From contig CACPQV010000003.1 in NCBI GenBank assembly GCA_902636165.1, forward strand, positions 1 through 42,163: a DNA stretch of 42,163 bases, given 5' to 3'. Origin of the DNA: an uncultured Pelagibacteraceae bacterium. Lineage in GTDB: Bacteria > Pseudomonadota > Alphaproteobacteria > Pelagibacterales > Pelagibacteraceae. The translations under genes were made by a program, and so were the position numbers. Below the pieces are notes generated by a model. It saw only the letters and a list, made by a program, of their open reading frames with translations, did not search any database and was not told the origin of the DNA. Below are positions 19,986 to 27,836 of the stretch, piece after piece. Within the stretch, counting starts at the first letter, position 1, and each line of letters opens with the position of its first letter.

Positions 19986-20061
19986 TGGTGGGCAGTAAAG
20001 GACTCGAACCTTTGACCCCCTCGGTGTAAACGAGATGCTCTACCAACTGAGCTAACCGCCC
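19986..20061 (-). tRNA. tRNA-Val (anticodon TAC)
   Basis: Read on the minus strand: acceptor GGGCGGT pairs with ACTGCCC (one G-T), D arm AGCTCAGTTGGTAGAGC, anticodon loop TTTACAC giving TAC, T arm GGTTCGAGTCC. The discriminator base is A and CCA is encoded. It is 76 bases long. It is the first tRNA behind a good promoter centred near 20090. Confidence 0.97.
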
Positions 20062-20076
20062 AAAACCAAAGTGATG

Positions 20077-20104
20077 GTTATATCTTCTAGCTAAATAAGG
20101 TCAA
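20077..20104 (-). promoter_or_regulatory. Sigma70-type promoter for tRNA-Val / tRNA-Asp
   Basis: On the minus strand TTGACC (5 of 6 to TTGACA, 20099-20104), a 16-base spacer and TATAAC (5 of 6 to TATAAT, 20077-20082). The -10 box ends 15 bases before the mature 5' end of tRNA-Val, a sensible distance for a short 5' leader trimmed by RNase P. It may also feed the nuo operon by read-through, because no T-tract terminator is seen between tRNA-Asp and nuoA. Confidence 0.6.
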
Positions 20105-20138
20105 GATTAATTAGTTGTTATAAATAAAAGATAATTTT

Positions 20139-20258
20139 TTAAAATCCACCCCTCCAATTATTTTTGGAGTTAAAATTATCTTTCTCTATTTTAGAGGTTG
20201 GTCTCGTAAGATAGTAAGTTACAAAAATTACTAAAATCAAAATTATGAATAGTTCCAT
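20139..20258 (-). CDS. 39-residue single-helix membrane microprotein behind lon (paralogue of the one at 40619)
   Basis: Not in the ORF track. ATG at 20258, stop TAA at 20139-20141. It has a hydrophobic helix (about residues 2-18, LFIILILVIFVTYYL), then Arg-Pro at 19-20 and a short polar tail with Lys23, Glu25, Asp27, Phe29, Asn30, Lys32, Asn33 and a tryptophan near the end. The gap-free resemblance to the 39-residue protein at 40619-40738 is the best evidence that it is real. It starts 8 bases after the lon stop on the same strand, with no Shine-Dalgarno motif, so it is probably translated from the lon message. Function unknown; a tail facing the cytoplasm (N-out) is a guess from the Arg at the helix end. 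Confidence 0.65.
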   Translation of the reverse strand: MELFIILILVIFVTYYLTRPTSKIEKDNFNSKNNWRGGF

Positions 20259-20266
20259 AAATAATT

Positions 20267-22645
20267 TTATTGAATGCTTGCTTGAGATTTATCGTCTTTT
20301 TTAGAAAGATCGACTTCAACCCATTCAGTTTTTTTAAGCTCTTTTGTTAAAGCAATTTTTAAAACTTCATCTGCAAATTCAACAGGTGTAATTTTTATCT
20401 CATCAATTATTTTTTTTGGCATATCAACAAGGTCTTTTTCATTTTCTTTAGGAATCAAAACCTGTTTAATACCTGCTCTGTGAGCAGCTAAAAGTTTTTC
20501 CTTTAGACCGCCAATTGGTAAAACTTGACCAGTCAAAGTCACTTCACCAGTCATCGCCACATCCTTCCGAACAGGAATATTGGTTATAGAAGAAACTATT
20601 GAAGTAACCATTCCAATTCCAGCCGATGGACCATCCTTTGGTGTTGCCCCCTCAGGAACATGAATATGAAAATCTTTTTTTTCAAAAATTGGAGGAATTA
20701 TTCCATATTCTAAACATTTTGATCTTACAAAAGATTTTGCTGCTTTGACAGACTCTTGCATAACGTCACCTAATTTACCTGTAATTTGCATTCTTCCTTT
20801 ACCTGGCATGGTAACAGTTTCAATTTTTAAAATTTCACCTCCATACTCAGTCCATGCAAGACCTGTAACGATACCAATTCTATTTTCACTTTCTAACTCT
20901 CCAGATTTAAATTTTGGAACACCCAAAAAATCAGCAAGATTTTTATTATTAACATCTACTTCTTTTTCCTCACCTGAGACAACTTTTTTTACAACTTTTC
21001 TGGCAACTTTGGAAATTTCTCTTTCGAGGTTTCTTACACCAGACTCTTTTGTATAACTTCTTATAATTTCTTTGATAATGTCGTCACCTAATTTCATTTC
21101 TTTTTCTTTAACCCCATTATCTTTAATTTGTTTTGGAAGTAGATATTTATTAGCTATATTTATTTTTTCATCCTCAGTGTAACCTGCTAATCTTATGACT
21201 TCCATTCTATCTAATAAAGGTGGTAAAATATTTAAAGTATTCGCGGTAGTTACAAACATAACGTCTGATAAATCATAATCAACTTCTAAATAATGATCAT
21301 TAAAAGATGTATTTTGTTCTGGATCTAAAGCCTCAAGTAAAGCTGAAGAAGGATCTCCTCTATAATCATTTCCGATTTTATCAATTTCATCTAATAAAAT
21401 TAAAGGATTTTTTGTGCCAGCTTTTTTCATCATCTGGATTATTTTACCAGGCAGAGAGCCTATGTAAGTTCTTCTGTGGCCTCTTATTTCAGCTTCATCT
21501 CTCATACCGCCTACGGACATTCTCACAAATTCTCTATTTGTAGCTTTTGCAATTGACTTACCTAATGAAGTTTTTCCTACTCCTGGAGGACCAACTAAAC
21601 ATAAAATTGGTCCTTTAATTTTATCCATCCTTTTTTGAACAGCTAAAAACTCAATAATTCTCTCTTTTACTTTTTCCAAACCGAAATGATCCTTGTCCAA
21701 AATATTTAAAGCCTTTGTTAAATCTATATCTATTTCGCTTTTTTTGTGCCAAGGAAGTTCGGTCATCCAGTCTAAATAATTTCTTACCACAGTAGCCTCT
21801 GCAGACATCGGACTCATATTTTTTAATTTTTTAAGTTCTTGAAGACATTTTTTTTCAACTTCTTTTGGCATTTTTGCTTTAAGTATAGCTTTATTTAAAC
21901 TTGTACTTTCATCTTTACCGTCTTCTATTTCACCTAATTCTTTTTGGATAGCTTTTAATTGTTCATTTAAATAATATTCTCTTTGAGTTTTTTCCATTTG
22001 GGTTTTAACTCTGCCTCTTATCCTTTTTTCTACTCCAATAATACTTGTCTCATTTTCCATAATTTTAATTATTAGATTAAGTCTTTTTTTAACGTCAGCA
22101 GTTTCAAAAATTTGTTGCTTTTCAGATATTGTAGCAGATATGTGTGAAGCAATATTATCAGCAATTTGGGATGGGTCTTTTAGGTCTTTGATTGTGCTTA
22201 TAGTCTCACTTGAAATTTTTTTATTTATGGAAGTCAATTTTTCTAATCTTCTTACAGCAGTGGCTGCTAAAGGATACAAATCTTCTTTATTCTCAATAAC
22301 ATCATTGTAAGATGTATAATCACAATTTATATACTTGTCGTTATCTTTGAAGTCTAATATTTTCACTCTTCTTACACCCTCAACCAAAACCTTTACTGTT
22401 CCGTCTGGCAATTTAAGAAGTTGTAAAATATTTCCCTCACATCCATACATAAATATATCAGTCTTTTTGGGATCATCGATCTCTGAATTTTTTTGAGTAA
22501 CAAGTATAATTTTTTTCTCTTTTTTCATTACCTCATTCAATGCTAAAATAGACTTATCCCTTCCAACAAATAGAGGAATTACCATACTTGGAAATACCAC
22601 AATATCTCTTAATGGTAATAATGGTGATGAAATTTTAACGTCCAT
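20267..22645 (-). CDS. lon: ATP-dependent protease Lon (LonA)
   Basis: A cytosolic AAA+ protease that degrades damaged and regulatory proteins, 792 residues, the usual LonA size. Seen: an N-terminal substrate-binding domain (starts PLLPLRDIVVFP), a coiled-coil middle, Walker A GPPGVGKT at 352-359, Walker B with LILLDEIDKIG near 416-425, and the protease domain with catalytic Ser674 in PKDGPSAG and Lys717 in GGLKEK. The serine-lysine spacing (43) is that of E. coli Lon. It is last in the tig-clpP-clpX-lon block and is followed by a microprotein gene after 8 bases. The short gap to clpX (61 bases) holds A/T-rich TATAAT-like words but no convincing promoter pair or heat-shock promoter. Confidence 0.97.
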   Translation of the reverse strand: MDVKISSPLLPLRDIVVFPSMVIPLFVGRDKSILALNEVMKKEKKIILVTQKNSEIDDPKKTDIFMYGCEGNILQLLKLPDGTVKVLVEGVRRVKILDFKDNDKYINCDYTSYNDVIENKEDLYPLAATAVRRLEKLTSINKKISSETISTIKDLKDPSQIADNIASHISATISEKQQIFETADVKKRLNLIIKIMENETSIIGVEKRIRGRVKTQMEKTQREYYLNEQLKAIQKELGEIEDGKDESTSLNKAILKAKMPKEVEKKCLQELKKLKNMSPMSAEATVVRNYLDWMTELPWHKKSEIDIDLTKALNILDKDHFGLEKVKERIIEFLAVQKRMDKIKGPILCLVGPPGVGKTSLGKSIAKATNREFVRMSVGGMRDEAEIRGHRRTYIGSLPGKIIQMMKKAGTKNPLILLDEIDKIGNDYRGDPSSALLEALDPEQNTSFNDHYLEVDYDLSDVMFVTTANTLNILPPLLDRMEVIRLAGYTEDEKINIANKYLLPKQIKDNGVKEKEMKLGDDIIKEIIRSYTKESGVRNLEREISKVARKVVKKVVSGEEKEVDVNNKNLADFLGVPKFKSGELESENRIGIVTGLAWTEYGGEILKIETVTMPGKGRMQITGKLGDVMQESVKAAKSFVRSKCLEYGIIPPIFEKKDFHIHVPEGATPKDGPSAGIGMVTSIVSSITNIPVRKDVAMTGEVTLTGQVLPIGGLKEKLLAAHRAGIKQVLIPKENEKDLVDMPKKIIDEIKITPVEFADEVLKIALTKELKKTEWVEVDLSKKDDKSQASIQ

Positions 22646-22706
22646 AACCTAAATATGGATATTATAAATTATATTGCAATACCTTTTTCCACTTATATTA
22701 AGGATA

Positions 22707-23975
22707 TTAAGCCGCTGATGTCTTTCCTGACTTAGGTTTATTCTCAGTTTTAGAGTGTACTATTATTGGCTGAGACTGGCCTTTGACTGCTGAGGCATCT
22801 ACTATCACTTCCTGAATATTATCTTGACTTGGTAAATCATACATTGTTTTAAGTAAAATATTTTCTAGTATAGATCTCAAACCTCTTGCGCCAGTTTTTT
22901 TTCTTATAGCTTTTAGAGCTATTTCTTTTAATGCATTTTCTTTAAATGATAATTTTGCACCATCTAGTTTAAATAATTCTTGGTATTGTTTTGTTAATGA
23001 ATTTTTTGGTTCTTGAAGTATCTTAATTAATGATTTCTCATCAAGATCATCTAAAGTTGCGATCATTGGTAATCTACCTATAAATTCAGGTATTAATCCA
23101 TATCTCAATAAATCCTCTGGCTCTAAACCTTTCATCCATTCACCAGTTTTCTTATCTTGAGTATTTTTAACATCAGCACCAAAACCTATTGATGATCCTT
23201 TATCCCTTTGAGAAATAATTTTATCTAAGCCAGCAAAAGCACCTCCACAAATAAATAATATATTAGTTGTATCAACTTGTAAAAATTCTTGTTGAGGATG
23301 TTTTCTGCCACCTTGTGGTGGAACACTTGCAATTGTACCTTCCATAATTTTTAATAATGCTTGCTGGACTCCTTCACCAGATACATCTCTAGTGATTGAA
23401 GGGTTCTCAGACTTTCTGCTAATTTTATCCACTTCATCTATATAAACTATTCCTCTTTGTGCTTTTTCAACATTATAATCAGCTGCTTGTAAAAGTTTTA
23501 AAATAATATTTTCTACATCTTCACCTACATATCCTGCCTCTGTCAAAGTTGTTGCATCTGCCATAGTAAAAGGCACGTCAAGTATTCTTGCTAACGTCTG
23601 AGCTAACAAAGTTTTTCCACAACCAGTTGGGCCAACTAAAAGAATGTTGGATTTTGCTAATTCAACATTTTTACTGGTTTTATTCTCATAATTAAGTCTC
23701 TTGTAATGATTGTGAACAGCAACAGATAAAACTTTTTTTGCATGGCTTTGACCTATGACATAGTCATCTAATACTGAGCAAATTTCTTTTGGTGAAGGAA
23801 GGCCATCTTGATGCTTAACAAAAGTATCTTTGCTTTCCTCCTTAATAATGTCCATACACAACTCAACACATTCATCACATATGAAAACAGTTGGACCAGC
23901 AATTAATTTTCTTACCTCGTGCTGACTTTTTCCACAAAAAGAGCAATAAAGAATATTTTTATTATTTGTATTCAT
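22707..23975 (-). CDS. clpX: ATP-dependent Clp protease ATP-binding subunit ClpX
   Basis: The unfoldase that feeds substrates to ClpP, 422 residues. The N-terminal zinc domain is intact (Cys11, Cys14, Cys33, Cys36). Walker A GPTGCGKT is at 115-122, Walker B YIDEVDKI near 185, and the ClpP-contacting IGF loop lies in [10 protein letters not shown] near 270. The sensor/arginine region EFIGRLP is also present. The gene is complete and of normal length. An 88-base gap separates it from clpP, unlike the tight joints elsewhere, which leaves room for its own promoter. Confidence 0.97.
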   Translation of the reverse strand: MNTNNKNILYCSFCGKSQHEVRKLIAGPTVFICDECVELCMDIIKEESKDTFVKHQDGLPSPKEICSVLDDYVIGQSHAKKVLSVAVHNHYKRLNYENKTSKNVELAKSNILLVGPTGCGKTLLAQTLARILDVPFTMADATTLTEAGYVGEDVENIILKLLQAADYNVEKAQRGIVYIDEVDKISRKSENPSITRDVSGEGVQQALLKIMEGTIASVPPQGGRKHPQQEFLQVDTTNILFICGGAFAGLDKIISQRDKGSSIGFGADVKNTQDKKTGEWMKGLEPEDLLRYGLIPEFIGRLPMIATLDDLDEKSLIKILQEPKNSLTKQYQELFKLDGAKLSFKENALKEIALKAIRKKTGARGLRSILENILLKTMYDLPSQDNIQEVIVDASAVKGQSQPIIVHSKTENKPKSGKTSAA

Positions 23976-24000
23976 AATTTTTTAACGAATCAGTTAAATG

Positions 24001-24031
24001 ATCATAATATAAATGACTTACTTTATTCAAG
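24001..24031 (-). promoter_or_regulatory. Possible promoter upstream of clpX
   Basis: In the clpP-clpX gap the minus strand reads CTTGAAT (24025-24031) and, 18 bases on, TATGAT (24001-24006, 5 of 6 to TATAAT). CTTGAA is also the start of the heat-shock sigma-32 pattern, but the CCCCAT-type -10 is absent, so a heat-shock reading is weak. In such A/T-rich DNA matches of this quality arise by chance, hence the low confidence. Confidence 0.28.
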
Positions 24032-24063
24032 TTATGAATAAAGCTTTTTCAATATCTTGTGTT

Positions 24064-24675
24064 TTAAGATCTTTTTTCTACAACTTCGTCTATTAAACCA
24101 AAAGATTTTGCTGAGTCAGGTGTCATAAAGTTATCTCTCTCTAATGCTAGCTTAATCTCGTCAACAGATTTACCAGTGTGTTTTGAATAAATTTCATTTA
24201 ACCTTTTTTTCAAAGACAAAACTTCATTTGCATGAATTTCAATATCTGTCGCTTGACCTTGAAATCCAGCTGATGGTTGGTGAACCATTATTCTGGAATT
24301 TGGAAGCGAGAATCTCTTGCCTTTAGCACCAGCTGATAATAGAAAAGATCCCATAGATGCAGCTTGTCCAATACACAGAGTTGAAATATCAGGTTTTACA
24401 TATTGCATAGTGTCATAAATTCCTAATCCAGCAGTAACTAATCCCCCAGGACTATTAATATACAAATTAATTTCTTTTTTAGGGTCCTCGGCTTCTAAAA
24501 ATAACAATTGAGCGGTAATTAAAGAAGCAACATTATCATTTATTTGTCCTGTTAAAAAAATTATTCGCTCTTTCAACAATCTAGAGTAAATATCATATGC
24601 TCTTTCACCCTTGTTCGATTGCTCAACAACCATAGGCACCAAATTGCTCATATGTTCAGATATTTTATTTGTCAT
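24064..24675 (-). CDS. clpP: ATP-dependent Clp protease proteolytic subunit ClpP
   Basis: The serine protease chamber partnering ClpX, 203 residues. The catalytic triad is complete: Ser107 in QAASMGS, His132 in IMVHQPSAG and Asp181 in ERDNFM. The spacings (25 and 49) equal those in E. coli ClpP. The oligomerisation handle region NSPGG is present. The first residues before VPMVVEQ look like the cleaved propeptide. It lies 32 bases downstream of tig, which has the usual place ahead of clpP. Confidence 0.97.
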   Translation of the reverse strand: MTNKISEHMSNLVPMVVEQSNKGERAYDIYSRLLKERIIFLTGQINDNVASLITAQLLFLEAEDPKKEINLYINSPGGLVTAGLGIYDTMQYVKPDISTLCIGQAASMGSFLLSAGAKGKRFSLPNSRIMVHQPSAGFQGQATDIEIHANEVLSLKKRLNEIYSKHTGKSVDEIKLALERDNFMTPDSAKSFGLIDEVVEKRS

Positions 24676-24707
24676 AAATTGATTCGCTCTAGTTATACAA
24701 CTTGAGA

Positions 24708-26138
24708 TTACTTTTTGCTAACTTTTTTTGTTTTTTTTGGGCTAGATTTAGATTTTTCTTTTTTTAAAGACGATTTTTTGGCTTCAACTTTTTTTGAGGG
24801 CTTCTTTTCCTCTTTATTTTTAATGCTTTGATTTTCTTTTAAATTTTGATCTTGAGATTGTTTTAAAATTTTTTCTGCTTCATCTTTAGAAATTTCTTTT
24901 TTATTAGATTTCGCCTTCTCTTTTATAAGGTTCATTATCTTTTCCTCATACACAGTTCCTCTTAGGCTAGCGATAGCAGATTGATTTTTTTGATAAAAAT
25001 CCATAACCATTTTTTCTTGACCGGGCATCATTCTTATTTGTTTTTGAATTTCAGTTTGTAGTTCTTGCTCAGTAACTTTTATCTTATTCTGTTCACCAAA
25101 TTCATTTAAAATTAAGCCAACTTTAATTCTTTTTTTTGCAATTTCTTCAAAATTCTTTCTACTCTTTTTTTTGTCATCCTCATTCATACCTTGAGAAAGA
25201 ATCTTAACCTCTTCTTCAATTAAATTTTCTGGTATCTGATCAACTTTAAATTTTTCAATTTCTTTTAAAATCTGATTTTTTGTTAGTCGATCCAAAGAAT
25301 TTTTATATTCATCATTAATTTGTTTAGATATCAATGATTTTAGATCTTCTAAATCTTTTGCACCTAAATTTTTGGCAAATTCATCATCAACTTTTACTTC
25401 ACTAGGATTTTTAACTGATAAAATTTTGCACGTGAACTTTGCTTTTTTGTTGACTAAGTCTTTCTCAGGAAAATTTTCTGGTAAGGTAGCCTCAACTACT
25501 TTTTGATCTCCTTTTTTAATTCCAATTAATTGTTTATCAAAGCCTTTTAAAAATAAATCTTTACCTAAAGTTAATTGAGTATTTTTACCTTCTCCACCTT
25601 TAAAAGTTTTTTGATCTACTGTTGCAGTATAATCAAAAGATACAAGATCTCCCTCCTTAGTTTTGGTGTCATCGCTTGCATCTTTAAAATTTGGTTGGGT
25701 TTTTGCAATTTCTTGAATTCTTTTATCAGTTTCTTTTGGATCAATTTTTACTATATAGTCGTCAAACTTAATATTCTCTATAGATTTTATTTCTACTTTT
25801 GGTAGTTCGGTTACTGAAATAATATATTCCAAATCTTTATCTTCTCCATATGACTTAAGATCTAGTTTAGGTTGACCAGCAGGTTTTATTTTGTTTTCCT
25901 GTAGAGCTTTTGTTGAGGTATCTTTTAAAACTTTATCTAAAACCTCACTAAAAATAGCTTTTCCAAATTGTCTTTTTAAAATTTCTCTTGGAACTTTACC
26001 TGGTCTAAATCCCTTCAAATTTACAGTGTCTTTAATTTCATCATATTTTTCATCCATATATGAATTCATTGTCTTTTTATCGACAAATACTTTGAGGTCT
26101 TTGTTCAAACCTTTCTTATTTTCTACAGTTACTCTCAT
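24708..26138 (-). CDS. tig: Trigger factor with lysine-rich C-terminal extension
   Basis: A ribosome-bound chaperone and prolyl isomerase, 476 residues against about 430 in E. coli. The ribosome-docking signature [12 protein letters not shown] is near 43-54. The FKBP-type PPIase domain spans about 160-245 ([13 protein letters not shown] ... [11 protein letters not shown]), and the C-terminal chaperone arms follow to about 405. Beyond them is a low-complexity tail of roughly 65 residues, the last 32 half lysine with serine and proline (for example [23 protein letters not shown]). The ATG lies only 10 bases after the encoded CCA of tRNA-Leu. A start further inside would cut the conserved N-terminus, so this start is kept. 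No Shine-Dalgarno fits in the 10 bases (TAATGTTTTT). Confidence 0.95.
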   Translation of the reverse strand: MRVTVENKKGLNKDLKVFVDKKTMNSYMDEKYDEIKDTVNLKGFRPGKVPREILKRQFGKAIFSEVLDKVLKDTSTKALQENKIKPAGQPKLDLKSYGEDKDLEYIISVTELPKVEIKSIENIKFDDYIVKIDPKETDKRIQEIAKTQPNFKDASDDTKTKEGDLVSFDYTATVDQKTFKGGEGKNTQLTLGKDLFLKGFDKQLIGIKKGDQKVVEATLPENFPEKDLVNKKAKFTCKILSVKNPSEVKVDDEFAKNLGAKDLEDLKSLISKQINDEYKNSLDRLTKNQILKEIEKFKVDQIPENLIEEEVKILSQGMNEDDKKKSRKNFEEIAKKRIKVGLILNEFGEQNKIKVTEQELQTEIQKQIRMMPGQEKMVMDFYQKNQSAIASLRGTVYEEKIMNLIKEKAKSNKKEISKDEAEKILKQSQDQNLKENQSIKNKEEKKPSKKVEAKKSSLKKEKSKSSPKKTKKVSKK

Positions 26139-26148
26139 AAAAACATTA

Positions 26149-26233
26149 TGGTAGGGCGAAAAGGACTCGAACCTTCACAGATTGCTCTATCGGTTCCTAA
26201 GACCGACGCGTCTACCAATTCCGCCATCGCCCC
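26149..26233 (-). tRNA. tRNA-Leu (anticodon TAG)
   Basis: Minus-strand cloverleaf: acceptor GGGGCGA with TCGCCCT (one G-T at the end), D arm GGCGGAATTGGTAGACGC, anticodon stem TCGGT/ACCGA around loop CTTAGGA, giving TAG. It has a long variable arm, as expected for a class II tRNA, and T arm GGTTCGAGTCC. CCA is encoded and the length is 85 bases. It stands immediately before tig and most likely shares its transcript. Confidence 0.96.
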
Positions 26234-26247
26234 ACAAATTTAGAGGT

Positions 26248-26276
26248 TTTATATATTATTGAAGCTAATTGTCCAA
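26248..26276 (-). promoter_or_regulatory. Probable promoter for tRNA-Leu and tig
   Basis: On the minus strand TATAAA (26248-26253, 5 of 6) lies 14 bases before the tRNA 5' end, a typical tRNA promoter distance. The matching -35 with a 17-base spacer is a weak TTGGAC (26271-26276). That -35 falls inside an 8-bp inverted repeat, so a regulator bound there would interfere with it. Confidence 0.4.
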
Positions 26277-26285
26277 CGACAATTA
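26266..26285. promoter_or_regulatory. Operator-like inverted repeat between divergent promoters
   Basis: TAATTGTCCAACGACAATTA has perfect 8-base arms around a 4-base centre. It overlaps the -35 of the tRNA-Leu/tig promoter and ends exactly where the -35 of the opposite promoter (26286) begins. That position suits a protein binding site controlling both directions. As RNA it could also form a stem-loop, but no T-tract follows on either strand. The protein that might bind is unknown. Confidence 0.4.
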
Positions 26286-26315
26286 TTGAAAATTGTATTA
26301 GTTTTCCTTTATAAT
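26286..26315 (+). promoter_or_regulatory. Sigma70-type promoter for the DUF1289 gene, probably leaderless
   Basis: TTGAAA (26286-26291, 5 of 6), an 18-base spacer and a perfect TATAAT (26310-26315). Only six bases separate the -10 box from the ATG at 26322, so transcription would begin at or next to the start codon. The mRNA should then carry no 5' leader, which agrees with the lack of a Shine-Dalgarno sequence. Confidence 0.6.
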
Positions 26316-26321
26316 ATTACT

Positions 26322-26573
26322 ATGATAATTTCCCCATGCATAAGTATTTGTAAAACAGATCCAAGTACAGGATATTGTTATGGTTGTGGTAGGAATAATC
26401 AGGAGAAAAAAATATGGAAGCTTGAAGATACAACCGATGATTGGAAAAAAGAAAATTTAAAAATTATTAAAAAAAGACTAACTGGATGGCAATTAAAAAG
26501 TTTCGAAGAATCGTATACTTATAAAATTGAAAATGGTATTTCTTTATTCAAAAAAAATTTGAAAAATGAGTAA
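26322..26573 (+). CDS. DUF1289 family small cysteine protein
   Basis: An 83-residue protein. The ORF track begins at 26259, but those extra codons overlap the promoter and are not conserved-looking, so I use the ATG at 26322, just before ISPCISICKTDPSTGYCYGC. Four cysteines in the pattern PCxxxCx8CxGCGR are the DUF1289 signature, likely a small zinc- or metal-binding fold, followed by a tryptophan-containing charged helix. Function is not established for the family. It overlaps the next small gene by 8 bases, so the following two genes are probably in the same transcript. Confidence 0.85.
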   Translation: MIISPCISICKTDPSTGYCYGCGRNNQEKKIWKLEDTTDDWKKENLKIIKKRLTGWQLKSFEESYTYKIENGISLFKKNLKNE

Positions 26574-26739
26574 AACTTCTATTGTAATAATTATTTACAT
26601 TATTGGACTAATATTTGGAGCATTATTTCTTAAAATCTGGAGCGCAGATACTAGCATAATAAAAGGACTTTTAGGATTAGGATGGACAGCTCTTCTTTTA
26701 ATCGGAATATTTTTTGCCGAAAAAAATGAAAAAAATTAG
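26566..26739 (+). CDS. 57-residue two-helix membrane protein, function unknown
   Basis: Not in the ORF track. ATG at 26566, TAG at 26737-26739. Two hydrophobic segments (about residues 5-23, IVIIIYIIGLIFGALFLKI, and 32-50, containing LLGLGWTALLLIGIFF) are joined by a short loop with Trp-Ser-Ala-Asp-Thr, and the end is charged (EKNEKN). It overlaps the DUF1289 stop by 8 bases and the following secreted-protein gene by 14, the spacing of a coupled operon, which supports it as real. No family recognised. Confidence 0.6.
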   Translation: MSKTSIVIIIYIIGLIFGALFLKIWSADTSIIKGLLGLGWTALLLIGIFFAEKNEKN

Positions 26740-27148
26740 ATACTTTGTTTTCCTTTTTTTTATAATTATATCTTTTTCAAGTTCAAAGTCAGAAATAATA
26801 ATCATGAGTGAATGTGATGATAAGCAAGATGAATATTTAAAAAATGAATACATTCTTAATCTTAATGAATTTACAATGACAAGAAATTATGTATTTAAAG
26901 AAAAAACTTACCAAAAATATAAATTAACAGACTTAAGTGTCAAAAAATCTAACTCTTATGTTAGAAATATATACGAAGAAAATGGAAAAATTTTAACTCA
27001 TAAACATGGTTACCCCCAATTTTATACTCAAATTTTATTCGATAAAGGAAAACAGGAAATTTTCATCAAGACTGTTTTAAATGATGAGGAAGGTATCTCA
27101 AAAATTTCTACATGTGAAAAAATAGAAAAATTTGATAATGAAAGTTAA
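26726..27148 (+). CDS. Secreted hypothetical protein, 140 residues
   Basis: I take the ATG at 26726 rather than the TTG at 26714 of the track, because it gives a clean signal peptide: KKIR, then a hydrophobic core (YFVFLFFIIISF) and a small-residue region SSSKS as possible cleavage site. The mature part, about 118 residues, is charged, has two cysteines (in MSECDDKQD and ISTCEKIEK) that could pair, and no domain I recognise. It overlaps the preceding membrane-protein gene by 14 bases, and its 3' end overlaps the convergent 41-residue gene by 3-4 bases. Probably periplasmic; role unknown. Confidence 0.7.
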   Translation: MKKIRYFVFLFFIIISFSSSKSEIIIMSECDDKQDEYLKNEYILNLNEFTMTRNYVFKEKTYQKYKLTDLSVKKSNSYVRNIYEENGKILTHKHGYPQFYTQILFDKGKQEIFIKTVLNDEEGISKISTCEKIEKFDNES

Positions 27149-27270
27149 TTTTTTTTTTTATTCTTTATAAAATTTCTTTTTTTAGTCCCAAATCTACTGT
27201 TAGTAATATTGCTCCTATGTTTAGCGTATGCTTGTTTTTGCGCCTGCTTCATAGCTTTTTTTGAGGACAT
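27145..27270 (-). CDS. 41-residue basic microprotein
   Basis: Not in the ORF track. ATG at 27270, TAA at 27145-27147. The sequence is very basic and low in hydrophobics, opening SSKKAMKQAQKQAYAKHRS and ending in a run of Lys/Asn. It has no membrane helix or signal peptide; a nucleic-acid- or ribosome-associated role is possible but only inferred from charge. It starts six bases after the SixA-like gene ends on the same strand. The region is otherwise empty, and codon use (AAA, AAT, AGA) resembles the neighbours. Without homologues it remains tentative. Confidence 0.5.
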   Translation of the reverse strand: MSSKKAMKQAQKQAYAKHRSNITNSRFGTKKRNFIKNKKKN

Positions 27271-27276
27271 AAAATT

Positions 27277-27834
27277 TTAATAATTTATTTTTATATTTCC
27301 TAACATATTAAAATTTTTATCAGATACAACTATTTCACCAGAGGAGGAGGCATGATTTAAAACTTCTGATATAAATACATAATGTGTGATTAAAATTAGA
27401 TTTTTATCACTTTTAAATTTTTTTATGTAATTATTAAACATTTTAATTTGATTTTCTTTATTCTTTGCGTATTTGGCACTGTAAAAAGAATTTAAAAAAC
27501 TTTTCGTAGAAAAGTTTGTAAAAGCAATTTTAGCTGTTTCTTTACATCTGCACCACTCGCTTGATAAAACATATTCTATTTTGATATTATTTTTCTCAAA
27601 AAACTCACCAATGTTTTTGGCTTGCTTTCTGCCCTGACTATTTAAATTTCTCTGGGTAGAACAATCGTTTAAATTGAAATTATCAGGGTCTCCACCTCCT
27701 GGTGCGTATGCATGTCTAATAAATATCAGTTTTCCACCATCCCTTAACTGATTTAATAAGTTTTCATTTAAATCAGCCTTGATAGGTGTAGTTAAAAATA
27801 TTGATATTATTATTAAAGATTTTAAAAATTTCAT
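27277..27834 (-). CDS. Periplasmic histidine phosphatase family protein (SixA/phosphoglycerate mutase fold)
   Basis: 185 residues with an N-terminal signal peptide (hydrophobic 3-15, ending near TPIKA-D). The phosphohistidine motif RHAYAPGGGDPDN starts at Arg40-His41, an RHG-type site in which glycine is replaced by alanine. A later active-site arginine lies in LSSEWCRCKETA and the second histidine in LITHYVFISEVL. The short form and the GGGDPDNF insert fit exported single-domain branch 1 histidine phosphatases. The substrate is not predictable. Its start codon is only two bases from that of the divergent glycosylase gene. Confidence 0.85.
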   Translation of the reverse strand: MKFLKSLIIISIFLTTPIKADLNENLLNQLRDGGKLIFIRHAYAPGGGDPDNFNLNDCSTQRNLNSQGRKQAKNIGEFFEKNNIKIEYVLSSEWCRCKETAKIAFTNFSTKSFLNSFYSAKYAKNKENQIKMFNNYIKKFKSDKNLILITHYVFISEVLNHASSSGEIVVSDKNFNMLGNIKINY

Positions 27835-27836
27835 TT

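Noticed and set aside
19840-20046. 68-codon minus-strand ORF
   Set aside because: Runs through both tRNA-Asp and tRNA-Val; a familiar artefact of tRNA genes read as protein.
20646-21056. Plus-strand ORF region (103 codons at 20745) opposite lon
   Set aside because: Shadow of the Lon protease domain, whose catalytic Ser and Lys are on the minus strand.
22646-22706. Heat-shock promoter in front of lon
   Set aside because: Only TATAAT-like words are present; no CTTGAA/CCCCAT pair at a proper distance.
26259-26321. Upstream part of the DUF1289 ORF in the track
   Set aside because: It contains the promoter and part of the inverted repeat; the family motif begins right after the ATG at 26322.
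26714-26725. TTG start of the secreted protein in the track
   Set aside because: The ATG four codons later gives a normal signal peptide; the TTG adds only residues in front of it.
27801-27836. Upstream start of the uracil-DNA glycosylase
   Set aside because: Would overlap the opposite gene's signal peptide coding; the ATG at 27837 is adequate.
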